Shown: positions 35,140-42,224 of the stretch, one piece after another
Layout: each line of letters opens with the position of its first letter
Position numbering within the stretch: position 1 is the first letter of the stretch
DNA from: Lysobacter enzymogenes
GTDB taxonomy: Bacteria; Pseudomonadota; Gammaproteobacteria; Xanthomonadales; Xanthomonadaceae
Length of the DNA stretch: 64,000 nucleotides
Reading direction: 5' to 3'
Assembly (NCBI RefSeq): GCF_900106525.1
Contig: NZ_FNOG01000003.1
Coordinates: 222,261 to 286,260 of the forward strand
Translations under genes and position numbers: made by a program
Notes under the pieces: model-generated
Told to the model about the DNA's origin: nothing
The model's input: the letters and a program-made list of their open reading frames with translations, nothing else
Database searches by the model: none

Positions 35140-35820
35140 TCATGCGTCGGTGCCGGTCGCGGCGAAGCGCGCCAGCGGCGTGGCGTCGGGCACGGACTCG
35201 CCGCCGGGCGGCACGGCGACGAAGCGGCCGCGGGCCGGATCGAACGCGCGCAGATCGGCGTGGGCGATGTCGTAGATCCAGCCGTGGATGGCCAGGCTGC
35301 CGTTGGCGATGGCCGCGGCCACTGCCGGCAACGTGCGCAGGTGTTCGAGCTGGCCGACCACGTTCTCCTCGGTCAGACAGCGCAGGCCGAGTTCGCCGTG
35401 CAGGGTGGGGCCGTTCTCGGCGACGACGTGGCGGGCGACGTCGGCATGGCGCAGCCACGCCGTCAGCGACGGCATCGAGGCGATGCGTTCGGGTTCCTGC
35501 AACGCCTTCATCGCGCCGCAATCGGAATGGCCGCAGATCACGATGTGGCGGACCTTGAGCACGCGCACCGCGTATTCGATCGCCGCCACCACGCTGCTGA
35601 CGTGCTGGGCGTAGGGCGGCACGATGTTGCCGACGTTGCGGTAGACGAACAGTTCGCCGGGCTGCGCGCACAGGATCAGCTCGGGCATCACCCGCGAATC
35701 GGCGCAGGTGATGAACATGGTGTGCGGCTGCTGGCCCTGGGCGAGCTTGTGGAACACCTCGCGCTGATGCGGGAACACTTCGCGGCGGAACTTGTTGAAG
35801 CCTTGGATCAGACGGTCCAT
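35140..35820 (-). CDS. Beta-class carbonic anhydrase
   Basis: A 226-aa zinc enzyme interconverting CO2 and bicarbonate. The zinc ligands and catalytic dyad are complete: C39 and the D41/R43 pair in C-A-D-S-R-V, and H98/C101 in G-H-S-D-C-G-A-M. It has no signal peptide, so it is cytoplasmic. The start at 35820 (M-D-R-L-I-Q-G-F) fits the family; an in-frame upstream extension of 52 codons is low-complexity. It is the first gene of a two-gene operon with the SulP transporter, a common arrangement that couples CO2 hydration to bicarbonate traffic. Confidence 0.94.
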   Translation of the reverse strand: MDRLIQGFNKFRREVFPHQREVFHKLAQGQQPHTMFITCADSRVMPELILCAQPGELFVYRNVGNIVPPYAQHVSSVVAAIEYAVRVLKVRHIVICGHSDCGAMKALQEPERIASMPSLTAWLRHADVARHVVAENGPTLHGELGLRCLTEENVVGQLEHLRTLPAVAAAIANGSLAIHGWIYDIAHADLRAFDPARGRFVAVPPGGESVPDATPLARFAATGTDA

Positions 35821-36066
35821 GGGGGTTTTCTCTTGCAGTGGGGAGGGGGAGAAGCACGCGCTGCCCGGTGCCGCAGCGGACGATGGGCGCGACGGGGCCG
35901 CGCCCGGCGAGGGGCCGGACGGTGAGAAGGGCGAGGAAGTCCACGCGTTCGCGGGCGCGCACGGACGTGCGTGCACGAGCGAGCGCGACGCAGGCGTGGA
36001 GGCGAGCGCAGGCCCGGCGCGTTGGCGCCGGAATGGGATCAGGCCGGAAAGATCAGGCCCGCAGGC

Positions 36067-36414
36067 TCAGGCCAAGGGCGGGCGTGGATCGGGCCCGTGC
36101 GGCCGCGCCGGCGCGGCGCGGGCGATCTCGGGCAATGCGGCGCCGCAGACGCGGCGGCCGCTGGAGGCGGGAATCTGCGGCAGTACGCCGTGTTCGCAAT
36201 CGGCGTAGTCGGCGCACAGCGCCGTGTCGTCGTCGGCGGGCGCTGGCGGCGAAGGATCGGTGTCGCCGTCGTAGGCGTGTAGCGCCGCGAGCGCCGTCGC
36301 GTTCGCCGCGTGGCTCGTCTCCGCCATCGTCGGCCAAGCGATCAGTTCGGCCAGCAGCGCCAGCGCGATCAGCAGCCGCAACGCCGCCTGCCGCAACGCG
36401 CGCAGCGAGGGCAT
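36067..36414 (-). CDS. Possible small exported protein, unknown
   Basis: An open frame of 115 codons from the ATG at 36414 (a longer frame starts at 36501). The N terminus looks like a good signal peptide: basic residues then L-R-L-L-I-A-L-A-L-L-A-E-L-I-A-W, with possible cleavage after A-E-T-S-H-A. The mature part is short, with acidic D-G-D-T-D-P and four cysteines, two of them in L-C-A-D-Y-A-D-C-E-H. I do not recognise it. It lies upstream of the carbonic anhydrase gene on the same strand, 246 bases away. The Cys/His content is compatible with metal binding but proves nothing. Confidence 0.4.
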   Translation of the reverse strand: MPSLRALRQAALRLLIALALLAELIAWPTMAETSHAANATALAALHAYDGDTDPSPPAPADDDTALCADYADCEHGVLPQIPASSGRRVCGAALPEIARAAPARPHGPDPRPPLA

Positions 36415-36868
36415 CGGCGCGCGGCGCGCGCGGATCGCATTGGAGGCAGCGCGATCGGCTCCGCGCATGGCGCAGGGTCTCGCGTCGGCAATCGTGTTCA
36501 CGGCGTATCGGATCAGTGTGCGGGGGAATGCGGCAGACGCGGTCTGCGCGTGCGCTCATGCGTGGCGTGCATGGCGAGGGACTACGCGAACGATGCTAGC
36601 GAGCGTGCCGCGAGATGTCAGTGGATGCAGCATGAACGAACGCGGGTTTTTTCCGAACTGGAGCGGGCCGCACATTGGCGATGCGCAACGGCGTTCGTCG
36701 CGTTAGGAAAGTTCAGCCGCGCACGGCGCGACAGGCGATGCGGTCGCAAGTTTCGCTGCGTCGTGTGCGGATTTTGGCTGCGTGCGCGTTGTGCTGCGTC
36801 GATCACGCTGTCGCTGCGGCTTTGTGCAACTCGCGTTCGCGATCTGCTCGAACGCACAGTCGGACTGT

Positions 36869-37108
36869 TTAGCGTTCGTGCGAAAGGCCGCACGCGAAGC
36901 GGCGGAGGCGATGCGCGCATCGATGCTGCGCGAGTCGAACCGATGCGCGTGGGAATGCGGACGATCGCAGTCCCACAGCCTTGTTCAGCACAGCCCCGCC
37001 TTTACCGCGAGTTGCTGCATACAGCAACGCAGTAATGTCATCGATCCATTCATCCGTAACCAGCTCGCAGGGAACGTTTCGGATCATCATTTCGGCGTAG
37101 TGCGTCAT
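36869..37108 (-). CDS. Doubtful small ORF at the edge of a low-GC patch
   Basis: A 79-codon frame. The first 45 or so residues (M-T-H-Y-A-E-M-M-I-R-N-V-P-C-E-L, then W-I-D-D-I-T-A-L-L-Y-A-A) look protein-like and have an AGGAAG ribosome site upstream. The remainder is Arg/His-rich, as expected of a random frame in GC-rich DNA. It may be the start of a gene cut by recombination. The surrounding 36502-37280 region otherwise holds no gene I can support. Confidence 0.25.
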   Translation of the reverse strand: MTHYAEMMIRNVPCELVTDEWIDDITALLYAATRGKGGAVLNKAVGLRSSAFPRASVRLAQHRCAHRLRRFACGLSHER

Positions 37109-37235
37109 GGGTATCTCAACTTCCTACAGACACGACAAGCGGCCGCCAGATCGGCTTAGTCAGGAACATGCAAACGCGCACCAGCCGGCCAATCATTAGG
37201 GCCGCCATCGCCCCGAGAAAATTCGGCAGCGCTTC

Positions 37236-37264
37236 TTTACAGTGTGCCGACTCAAACCTACATT
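37236..37264 (+). promoter_or_regulatory. Candidate promoter of the unknown low-GC gene
   Basis: TTTACA (37236-37241), a 17-base spacer and TACATT (37259-37264) stand 16 bases before the ATG at 37281. The spacing is ideal and each hexamer is close to consensus. Confidence 0.5.
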
Positions 37265-37280
37265 GTTCTGCGAGAATGCA

Positions 37281-38063
37281 ATGGAACGAACGATGACCCA
37301 GTCGCTTCAAACTGCTTTTTTACACGCCACCGCCATGGAGTCGGCCCTGAGAGGGTACACATCGGGCGTTCTGAGTCTGTCAGTTTTTTTGGAAACATTC
37401 CGCGAGGCGTTTGCTGCGTATTCGGCGGCCGTCGATAGCAAACCCTATTATCCACTTGCAGAAATTGCAGCAGCCACTCTGAGCAGATCGTACAACGGGT
37501 TGGAAAGCCTCTGTGAACAAGCTCTTGATCGACTCCCCCGAGAGCTGCTCGACCGCACAACTAGGTTGTGGATCACCAACCATCTGATTGACAGTGATGG
37601 ATTCAATTTTACTGGTCCAGGCGGCGCATCGCACTTCGGAGACATGAGACAACTCTATTCGACTCCGATTAAACGAGAGTCGTTTTTACTATCGGCCCTG
37701 GATGGAGCCATCAAGCCGGCGCCATTCAATTACGAAAACCTGCTGGCCGCACTACGCACAGTCGCCGAAGGCGAACTAGCAACTTGGGCTCTTTGCACGG
37801 AACCAGACAACGCATTCGCTTACATCGACAGTCTTTGGAGTCTGGGCAATGCATTCCAAGAGCTAGAGCAACTGGCGAAGCTTGAACAATTGAATGCTCG
37901 CCATGTCCAAGGGGGGCAATGCTATCTGCTGCTGATTCCGGCCAGTCGGAATTGGCTGCTTGTGAATAGCTACGACTTTAGCGAACTTAGCATTGTCCTT
38001 CATGGCGATACTCAATTGCTCGCGCGCGTGTCCGACTGCCTAGCCACCGAAACCCACAGATAG
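37281..38063 (+). CDS. Unknown 260-aa protein in low-GC patch
   Basis: A 260-aa, mostly helical soluble protein beginning M-E-R-T-M-T-Q-S-L-Q-T-A-F, with F-L-E-T-F-R-E-A-F-A-A-Y, L-E-S-L-C-E-Q-A-L-D-R-L and a C-terminal half with W-A-L-C-T-E-P and Y-L-L-L-I-P-A-S-R-N-W-L. It has no signal peptide, no membrane segment, and no motif I recognise. Codon use is clearly unlike the neighbours: many A/T third positions and rare codons, suggesting recent transfer. The ATG at 37293 is an alternative start. It is bounded by an AlpA-like gene on the other strand and a tRNA-Leu, a setting typical of an integrated element remnant. A defence or effector role is possible but unsupported. Confidence 0.75.
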   Translation: MERTMTQSLQTAFLHATAMESALRGYTSGVLSLSVFLETFREAFAAYSAAVDSKPYYPLAEIAAATLSRSYNGLESLCEQALDRLPRELLDRTTRLWITNHLIDSDGFNFTGPGGASHFGDMRQLYSTPIKRESFLLSALDGAIKPAPFNYENLLAALRTVAEGELATWALCTEPDNAFAYIDSLWSLGNAFQELEQLAKLEQLNARHVQGGQCYLLLIPASRNWLLVNSYDFSELSIVLHGDTQLLARVSDCLATETHR

Positions 38064-38125
38064 TGCGATCCGCACCTGATCAGATGCCTCGGGGCCTACT
38101 CTGTCACGGCCATAGTTTGCGCCTT

Positions 38126-38521
38126 CTACCCCCGCTTCTTTCGGTTCTGGTATCGATTGCCGTCGCGCCAATCAATGACCTCACCAGCCTTCCAGGCCGC
38201 AGGCTTGAGGTTGACCCTCTCCGGGAAAGACTGGGTGTAGGCAATCGTCCGCAAGAATCGATCCTTAGATAGTCCAAAGAGCTCCGCGCACTCGCCAGCA
38301 CTCATTGCGAGCTCTTGCCACGGGACTTTGGCGGCAACTGGGATTTTTATATTAGCTTCCTGCTCAGGTGCCTTCTGGCCCGAGGTCTCCACCTCATGCT
38401 TAATCGTCTTGATAGTGCGGCCTTTCGTTCCTTCGATTGGGAATGGCAGCACTCCGATGAAGCGCAATGCTTCGCGTTTTTTGATGGCTATTGCAGTGAG
38501 TTTTCCGCTGTTCGTTGCCAT
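38126..38521 (-). CDS. AlpA/excisionase-like DNA-binding protein
   Basis: A 131-aa protein. The C-terminal 55 residues look like a MerR/AlpA-type winged helix: M-S-A-G-E-C-A-E-L-F-G-L-S-K-D-R-F, then F-P-E-R-V-N-L-K and W-K-A-G-E-V-I-D-W, the F-P...W-x-x-x-E-V-x-x-W pattern of phage AlpA and excisionase proteins. The N-terminal part (K-R-E-A-L-R-F-I-G and a charged linker) is unfamiliar. Base composition is lower in GC than the chromosome. It faces the unknown gene and lies 164 bases from tRNA-Leu(UAA), so it is most easily read as a control gene left by a phage or genomic island. No integrase is visible. Confidence 0.7.
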   Translation of the reverse strand: MATNSGKLTAIAIKKREALRFIGVLPFPIEGTKGRTIKTIKHEVETSGQKAPEQEANIKIPVAAKVPWQELAMSAGECAELFGLSKDRFLRTIAYTQSFPERVNLKPAAWKAGEVIDWRDGNRYQNRKKRG

Positions 38522-38614
38522 GGGGGCATCGACCTAGGACGGGGACTCCAGCGCCCCCTTATGCCTCCAATGCTGCAAGCGGTCCTGGGCGAACGCCCCC
38601 GCACTCCAGGCAAT

Positions 38615-38640
38615 AAAAAAGCCCCGTTTTAAGGGGCTTG
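38615..38640 (-). terminator. Terminator after tRNA-Leu
   Basis: On the minus strand AAGCCCC-TTAAAAC-GGGGCTT is followed by TTTTA. It ends the tRNA-Leu transcript 45 bases after the CCA and marks the likely boundary with the low-GC patch. Confidence 0.88.
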
Positions 38641-38684
38641 GTGTCTACGTCTCGAACTTCGACGAACCGCGACGAACTGGATCG

Positions 38685-38772
38685 TGGTGCCCGGAGCCGG
38701 ACTCGAACCGGCACGGCCGCGAGGCCGGCGGATTTTAAGTCCGCTGCGTCTACCGATTTCGCCATCCGGGCA
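38685..38772 (-). tRNA. tRNA-Leu(TAA)
   Basis: An 88-nt class II tRNA with TGCCCGG/CCGGGCA acceptor, anticodon loop CTTAAAA with TAA, a long variable arm (CGGCCTCGCGGCCG), T arm with GGTTCGAGTCC, and encoded CCA. In E. coli the UAA leucine tRNA (leuZ) directly follows glyW-cysT; here it is 6.4 kb away and inverted. A -10-like TAAACT lies about 18 bases upstream of the 5' end. Confidence 0.96.
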
Positions 38773-38872
38773 GGATGCGGTGACCGCGCCAGTTTAGCCG
38801 ATCCGCCTGCGCGCAGCGCCGCGGCCGTGCCGCCGCCGCGGGCGGCGACGGCACGCGACAGCGCAACCGGGT

Positions 38873-39880
38873 TCAGCCGCCCGCGCCGGCGCAGCCGGCG
38901 CTCTTGCCGCGCTCGTGGAACTCGACCCACAGGCCCAGGTCGTCCTGGCTCGGCGCCAGGAACGAGGCGCCGGCGAGGCCGGCATAACGGGTCAACTTGC
39001 GCTCGTAGCCGCGTTCGACCCGGCGCTGGGCGCGGGCGAGATCGCTGACGCCGATGCTGAGGCCGGCGATCTGCGCGCCGCCGCGGCGCAGCGCGTCGGC
39101 CGCGGCGCCGTCGCCGTCGGGCTGCAGGGCGAGCAGGCGGGTCGGGCCGACCGCGACGCAGTAGCCGCGCGCGCCGATCTGCGCCAGGCGCACCGGCACC
39201 GCGTGCGGGTAGCCGAGCCGGGCCAGTTGCGCGCGGTCGGCGTCGGCGTCGGCGGATAGCAGCCACAGCGCCGACAGCTCGCGCGCTCCGTTGGCGTGCT
39301 CGCGGGCGATGCGGCGATCAGCGGCGATGTCGGCGCGCGCCGGCGGGTAATGGATGAAGAACAATCGGCCGGACAGCGGCGAGGGATCCAGCGCGAACAG
39401 GCTCCAGCGCGGCGCGGTGCCGGGGCCGGTGCCGTCGGGATCGTCGGCGGCGGCGGAAAACACCGGCGTGGCGCTCAGGCCCTGGGCCAGCAGCGCGGTG
39501 CGCGCGGCGTCGAGCGCGTCGGTGTGGAGGCCGAAGGTGCGCGCGCCGGCGCCGCCGTGCAGCGCGGCCTGATCGGCCTGGGCGCCGGGATCGAGCGCGC
39601 CGTCGTGGCCGCCGAGCGCCAGCAGTTCGATGAAGCGCTCGTCGTCCAGGCGCACGTAGCGGTTGCTCAAGCCGTCCTGGGCGCGGCCGGGCGCGATCTG
39701 GAAGCCGAGCTTGACGCTCATCGCGGCGCTGATCTGGTCGAGGCTGCGGCCCCACAGCAGGGCGTGGTCGAGGCGTTCGCCGGCGACCGGCCGGGGCGCG
39801 GGCGCGGGCGCCGGCGCTGCGACGGCGAGGGCGGACAGCGACAGGGCCAGAACGGCGGCGAGGGAGGTAAGCGATCGCAC
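38873..39880 (-). CDS. Exported VOC/glyoxalase-like protein
   Basis: A 335-aa protein. A signal peptide follows the GTG start at 39880 (V-R-S-L-T-S-L-A-A-V-L-A-L-S-L-S-A-L-A-V-A-A). The mature part begins with L-D-H-A-L-L-W-G-R-S-L-D-Q and Y-V-R-L-D-D-E-R-F-I-E-L-L, the pattern of a glyoxalase-like (VOC) beta-alpha-beta module. A second module has L-S-I-G-V-S-D-L-A-R-A near residue 265. VOC proteins bind metals and act as dioxygenases, isomerases or resistance proteins; the reaction here is unknown. A longer frame upstream (to 39967) lacks a signal-like start. It is divergent from the AraC-type gene across 218 bases. Confidence 0.72.
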   Translation of the reverse strand: MRSLTSLAAVLALSLSALAVAAPAPAPAPRPVAGERLDHALLWGRSLDQISAAMSVKLGFQIAPGRAQDGLSNRYVRLDDERFIELLALGGHDGALDPGAQADQAALHGGAGARTFGLHTDALDAARTALLAQGLSATPVFSAAADDPDGTGPGTAPRWSLFALDPSPLSGRLFFIHYPPARADIAADRRIAREHANGARELSALWLLSADADADRAQLARLGYPHAVPVRLAQIGARGYCVAVGPTRLLALQPDGDGAAADALRRGGAQIAGLSIGVSDLARAQRRVERGYERKLTRYAGLAGASFLAPSQDDLGLWVEFHERGKSAGCAGAGG

Positions 39881-40098
39881 GGTGGTCGGACTCGTTGGGG
39901 GAGGGAAGGTCGCAGCCCAGGCGTCGCATCGCAAACGCAGCGCTTGTCCGGCGATCCGGCGCTGCAAGGCGGCCTGGGAGACAGGCGCCCAGCCTCGCGT
40001 CCGAGCCGCCGCGGCGCGCGCAGGAACGGCCGGCCGTCAGTACGAACGGATGACTTTCGCCTCTGCCGGCCGTTGCCGGCGGCGCCGAGCATCGGCGC

Positions 40099-40968
40099 AT
40101 GGCCGATCGTCCCTCGTGCTATCCCGAACCCTCGCTGCCGCCGCCGCGCGAGTACGCCGTCGCCGGTGCGGCGCATCTGGACGTGCTGACCGTGCCGGTG
40201 CCGCAGGGGCTGTTCGACACCCCGTTCGACCCGCGCCACGTGCTGTGCCTGCACCAGGGCGGCCCGGTGCCGGTCAGTTATCGCGAAGGCCGTTACGAAC
40301 GCAGCGGCGTGCGCCTGCAGGGCCAGTACTGCGTGTCGCCGGCCAACGCCAGCACCCGCTGGACGATGTCGGCGCCGGCGACGTCGCTGCTGCTGCGGCT
40401 GACGCCCGAACTCATCGACGGGACCGCGCAGGCGATGGGTTCCGGCGGCGGCCATATCGAACTGGCGCCGGCCGCGCACCTGCGCGATGCGCAGATCGAG
40501 CGCATCGGCTGGATGATGCAGGCCGAGGATCGCGACCGCTATCCGAGCGGGCGCTTGTTCGTCGACGCGCTGGCCGATGCGCTGGCCGCGCGCCTGCTCG
40601 CGCTGCACCGCTTCGCCGCCGCGCCCGCCGCCGCGGCGCGGGCGTTGCCGGCCTGGCGGCTGCGGCGGGTGATCGACTACATCGAAGCGCACCTGGACGC
40701 CGACCTGAGCCTGGCCGAGCTCGCCGCGGTCGCCGGTTTCAGCGTGTCGCACTTCAAGCCGCTGTTCAAACGCGCCACCGGGCTGCCGCCGCATCGTTTC
40801 GTGCTGGAGCGGCGGGTCGAACGCGCGCGCCAGCGCGTGCTCGACGGCGCGGCGGGGCTCAGCAAGATCGCCCTGGAAACCGGCTTCGCCGACGCCAGCC
40901 ACATGGCGCGCTGCATGCGTCGGGTGATCGGCATCGGCCCGATGGCGTTGCGGCAGGCGCGCGAGTGA
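40099..40968 (+). CDS. AraC-family transcriptional regulator
   Basis: A 289-aa regulator. The N-terminal 180 residues form an effector or dimerisation domain with no clear match. The C-terminal domain has two helix-turn-helix units: L-S-L-A-E-L-A-A-V-A-G-F-S-V-S-H-F-K and the late I-A-L-E-T-G-F-A-D-A-S-H-M-A-R, with the linking P-H-R-F-V-L-E-R-R-V-E-R-A-R typical of AraC/XylS proteins. The divergent neighbour, the VOC-like exported protein, is the obvious candidate target. The 218-base shared gap (39881-40098) should hold the operators, though none was picked out. Confidence 0.88.
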   Translation: MADRPSCYPEPSLPPPREYAVAGAAHLDVLTVPVPQGLFDTPFDPRHVLCLHQGGPVPVSYREGRYERSGVRLQGQYCVSPANASTRWTMSAPATSLLLRLTPELIDGTAQAMGSGGGHIELAPAAHLRDAQIERIGWMMQAEDRDRYPSGRLFVDALADALAARLLALHRFAAAPAAAARALPAWRLRRVIDYIEAHLDADLSLAELAAVAGFSVSHFKPLFKRATGLPPHRFVLERRVERARQRVLDGAAGLSKIALETGFADASHMARCMRRVIGIGPMALRQARE

Positions 40969-41040
40969 GCGGCGCGGGCGAGCGAGGTAAGCGTTTCGTC
41001 GAGCGCGAACGCAGCGCGGAGCTGCGCACGCGCGCCGCGC

Positions 41041-41550
41041 TCACTCCGCTGCGCCGTCGGCGCGCACGCGCCGCAAGCGCTTGAGCTTGCGCTCCAGCAG
41101 CGCTTCGCGTTGCTCCAGTTCGGCCACCCGTTTGCGCAGCGCCTCGGCCTGGGCGTCGTGGCGCTCGCGCACCGCGTCGCTGGCCAGGTCCAGCGCTTGC
41201 AGCCACAACTGCCGCAGCGGCGCGGGCACTTCGTCGGCCAGCGGCGCCAGTTGCAGGCGCGTGGCCAGGCCCGCGTAGAAGCGCCGCAGCATCGGGTGCA
41301 GGCGGTTGGGCGAGCCGCTGCCGTAGATCGCGCGGATGCCTTCGACCGTGGGCTGCACGCCGGCGCGCAGCATGCGCCAGGCGATTTCGTCGAGCTGCGA
41401 CTGGTCCAGCGGAATGCGTTCGGACGCGACTCGCTCGGAGCCGGCCGCGCCCGAGGCCGCGCGCGGCGACAGCGCGCGCCCGCCGGGCAGGCGGCCTTCG
41501 GCGGCCAGGGCCTGGCGGATCGTCCACAGCGCGTCGTGGTCGGTCGCCAT
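41041..41550 (-). CDS. KfrA-N-type DNA-binding protein
   Basis: A 169-aa protein. The N-terminal part (I-R-Q-A-L-A-A-E-G-R-L-P, then D-E-I-A-W-R-M-L-R-A-G-V-Q-P-T-V-E-G-I-R-A-I-Y-G-S-G-S) matches the helix-turn-helix N domain of KfrA-like proteins. The C-terminal 60 residues form a long charged coiled coil (E-A-L-R-K-R-V-A-E-L-E-Q-R-E-A-L-L-E-R-K-L-K). KfrA proteins are plasmid-borne autoregulators; chromosomal members often sit with stress or surface genes. It is last in a minus-strand cluster with XpaC-like, VWA and TelA genes, eight bases after the XpaC-like gene, and is a plausible regulator of it. Confidence 0.78.
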   Translation of the reverse strand: MATDHDALWTIRQALAAEGRLPGGRALSPRAASGAAGSERVASERIPLDQSQLDEIAWRMLRAGVQPTVEGIRAIYGSGSPNRLHPMLRRFYAGLATRLQLAPLADEVPAPLRQLWLQALDLASDAVRERHDAQAEALRKRVAELEQREALLERKLKRLRRVRADGAAE

Positions 41551-41558
41551 CGCCGCGC

Positions 41559-42224
41559 CTAGGCCAGCTCGAACGCTGCGGCGGCGTCGAATTTTTCCTT
41601 GAGGAAGCGCTCGCTCAGCAGCAGCGATTCGGCGTCGCCGGCGAAGGCCTCGCGCGAGATGCGCTGCAGCGACTGGTCGAGCAACTCCAGTTGCTGCGAC
41701 AGCGTCTGCGCCGCGGTGCGGCCGTCCTTGAGCGGCTGGGTGCGGGCGAACACCGGCGGCAGCTTGAGATAGCCGCCGAGCATGTCGGGCAGGTAGCGGC
41801 GCAGGGTTTCCTGCACCGCGAACGCGGCCGAGGCCGACAGCGCGCCGGAGCCGCGCAACTCGCGCAGCCGCGGCAACAGTTCGGCCAGCGTCTGCTGGAT
41901 GCTGCGCAGGCTCGCCAGCGCTTCGGCCGGCACGCGCTTGGCGACCTCGCCGATCAATCGGTCGAGGTGTTCGATCAAGGCCTCGGCCGGCAGCTCGGCC
42001 TCGGCCACGCGCGCGCCGAGGCGGTCGCGCGGCCAGGCCAGTGCGCCGACTGCGTACAGGCCGAGCACGATCAGCGGCCAGCCGCGCTCGATCACCCCGG
42101 CGAACAGCAACGCCAGCCCGACCAGCGCGAGCGCGCAACCGGCGAGGTGGCGGTTGCTGTAGAGATACAGCCGCAGGCGCTGGCCTGCGCTCGGGGCGGT
42201 GGGCGGGGCGACCGGCAGGTTCAT
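41559..42224 (-). CDS. XpaC-like membrane protein, TelA partner
   Basis: A 221-aa protein with two adjacent hydrophobic helices (about 29-47 and 51-68), then a helical cytoplasmic domain. That domain includes the tract R-R-Y-L-P-D-M-L-G-G-Y-L-K-L-P and a closing R-F-L-K-E-K-F, which resemble the XpaC (5-bromo-4-chloroindolyl phosphate hydrolysis) family. In Bacillus, xpaC is next to a TelA-family gene (yaaN), and a TelA gene is two genes away here. The name of the family comes from a phenotype and is not a proven enzyme function. Its ATG overlaps the VWA gene's stop (TGATG). An open frame running much further upstream is a shadow of the VWA gene. Confidence 0.7.
   Translation of the reverse strand: MNLPVAPPTAPSAGQRLRLYLYSNRHLAGCALALVGLALLFAGVIERGWPLIVLGLYAVGALAWPRDRLGARVAEAELPAEALIEHLDRLIGEVAKRVPAEALASLRSIQQTLAELLPRLRELRGSGALSASAAFAVQETLRRYLPDMLGGYLKLPPVFARTQPLKDGRTAAQTLSQQLELLDQSLQRISREAFAGDAESLLLSERFLKEKFDAAAAFELA

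Noticed and set aside
36310-37035. 241-codon plus-strand frame upstream of the low-GC patch
   Set aside because: Composition is Arg/Cys-rich with no start signal or family features, consistent with non-coding DNA.
37000-38685. Search for a second copy of the tRNA-Leu 3' end as an attachment site left of the low-GC patch
   Set aside because: By eye only short matches such as TCGAACCG near 36935 were found, too short to call an att site.
38559-39266. 235-codon minus-strand frame through tRNA-Leu
   Set aside because: It overlaps the tRNA and terminator and its product is Arg/Pro-rich; the VOC protein frame and the tRNA explain the region.
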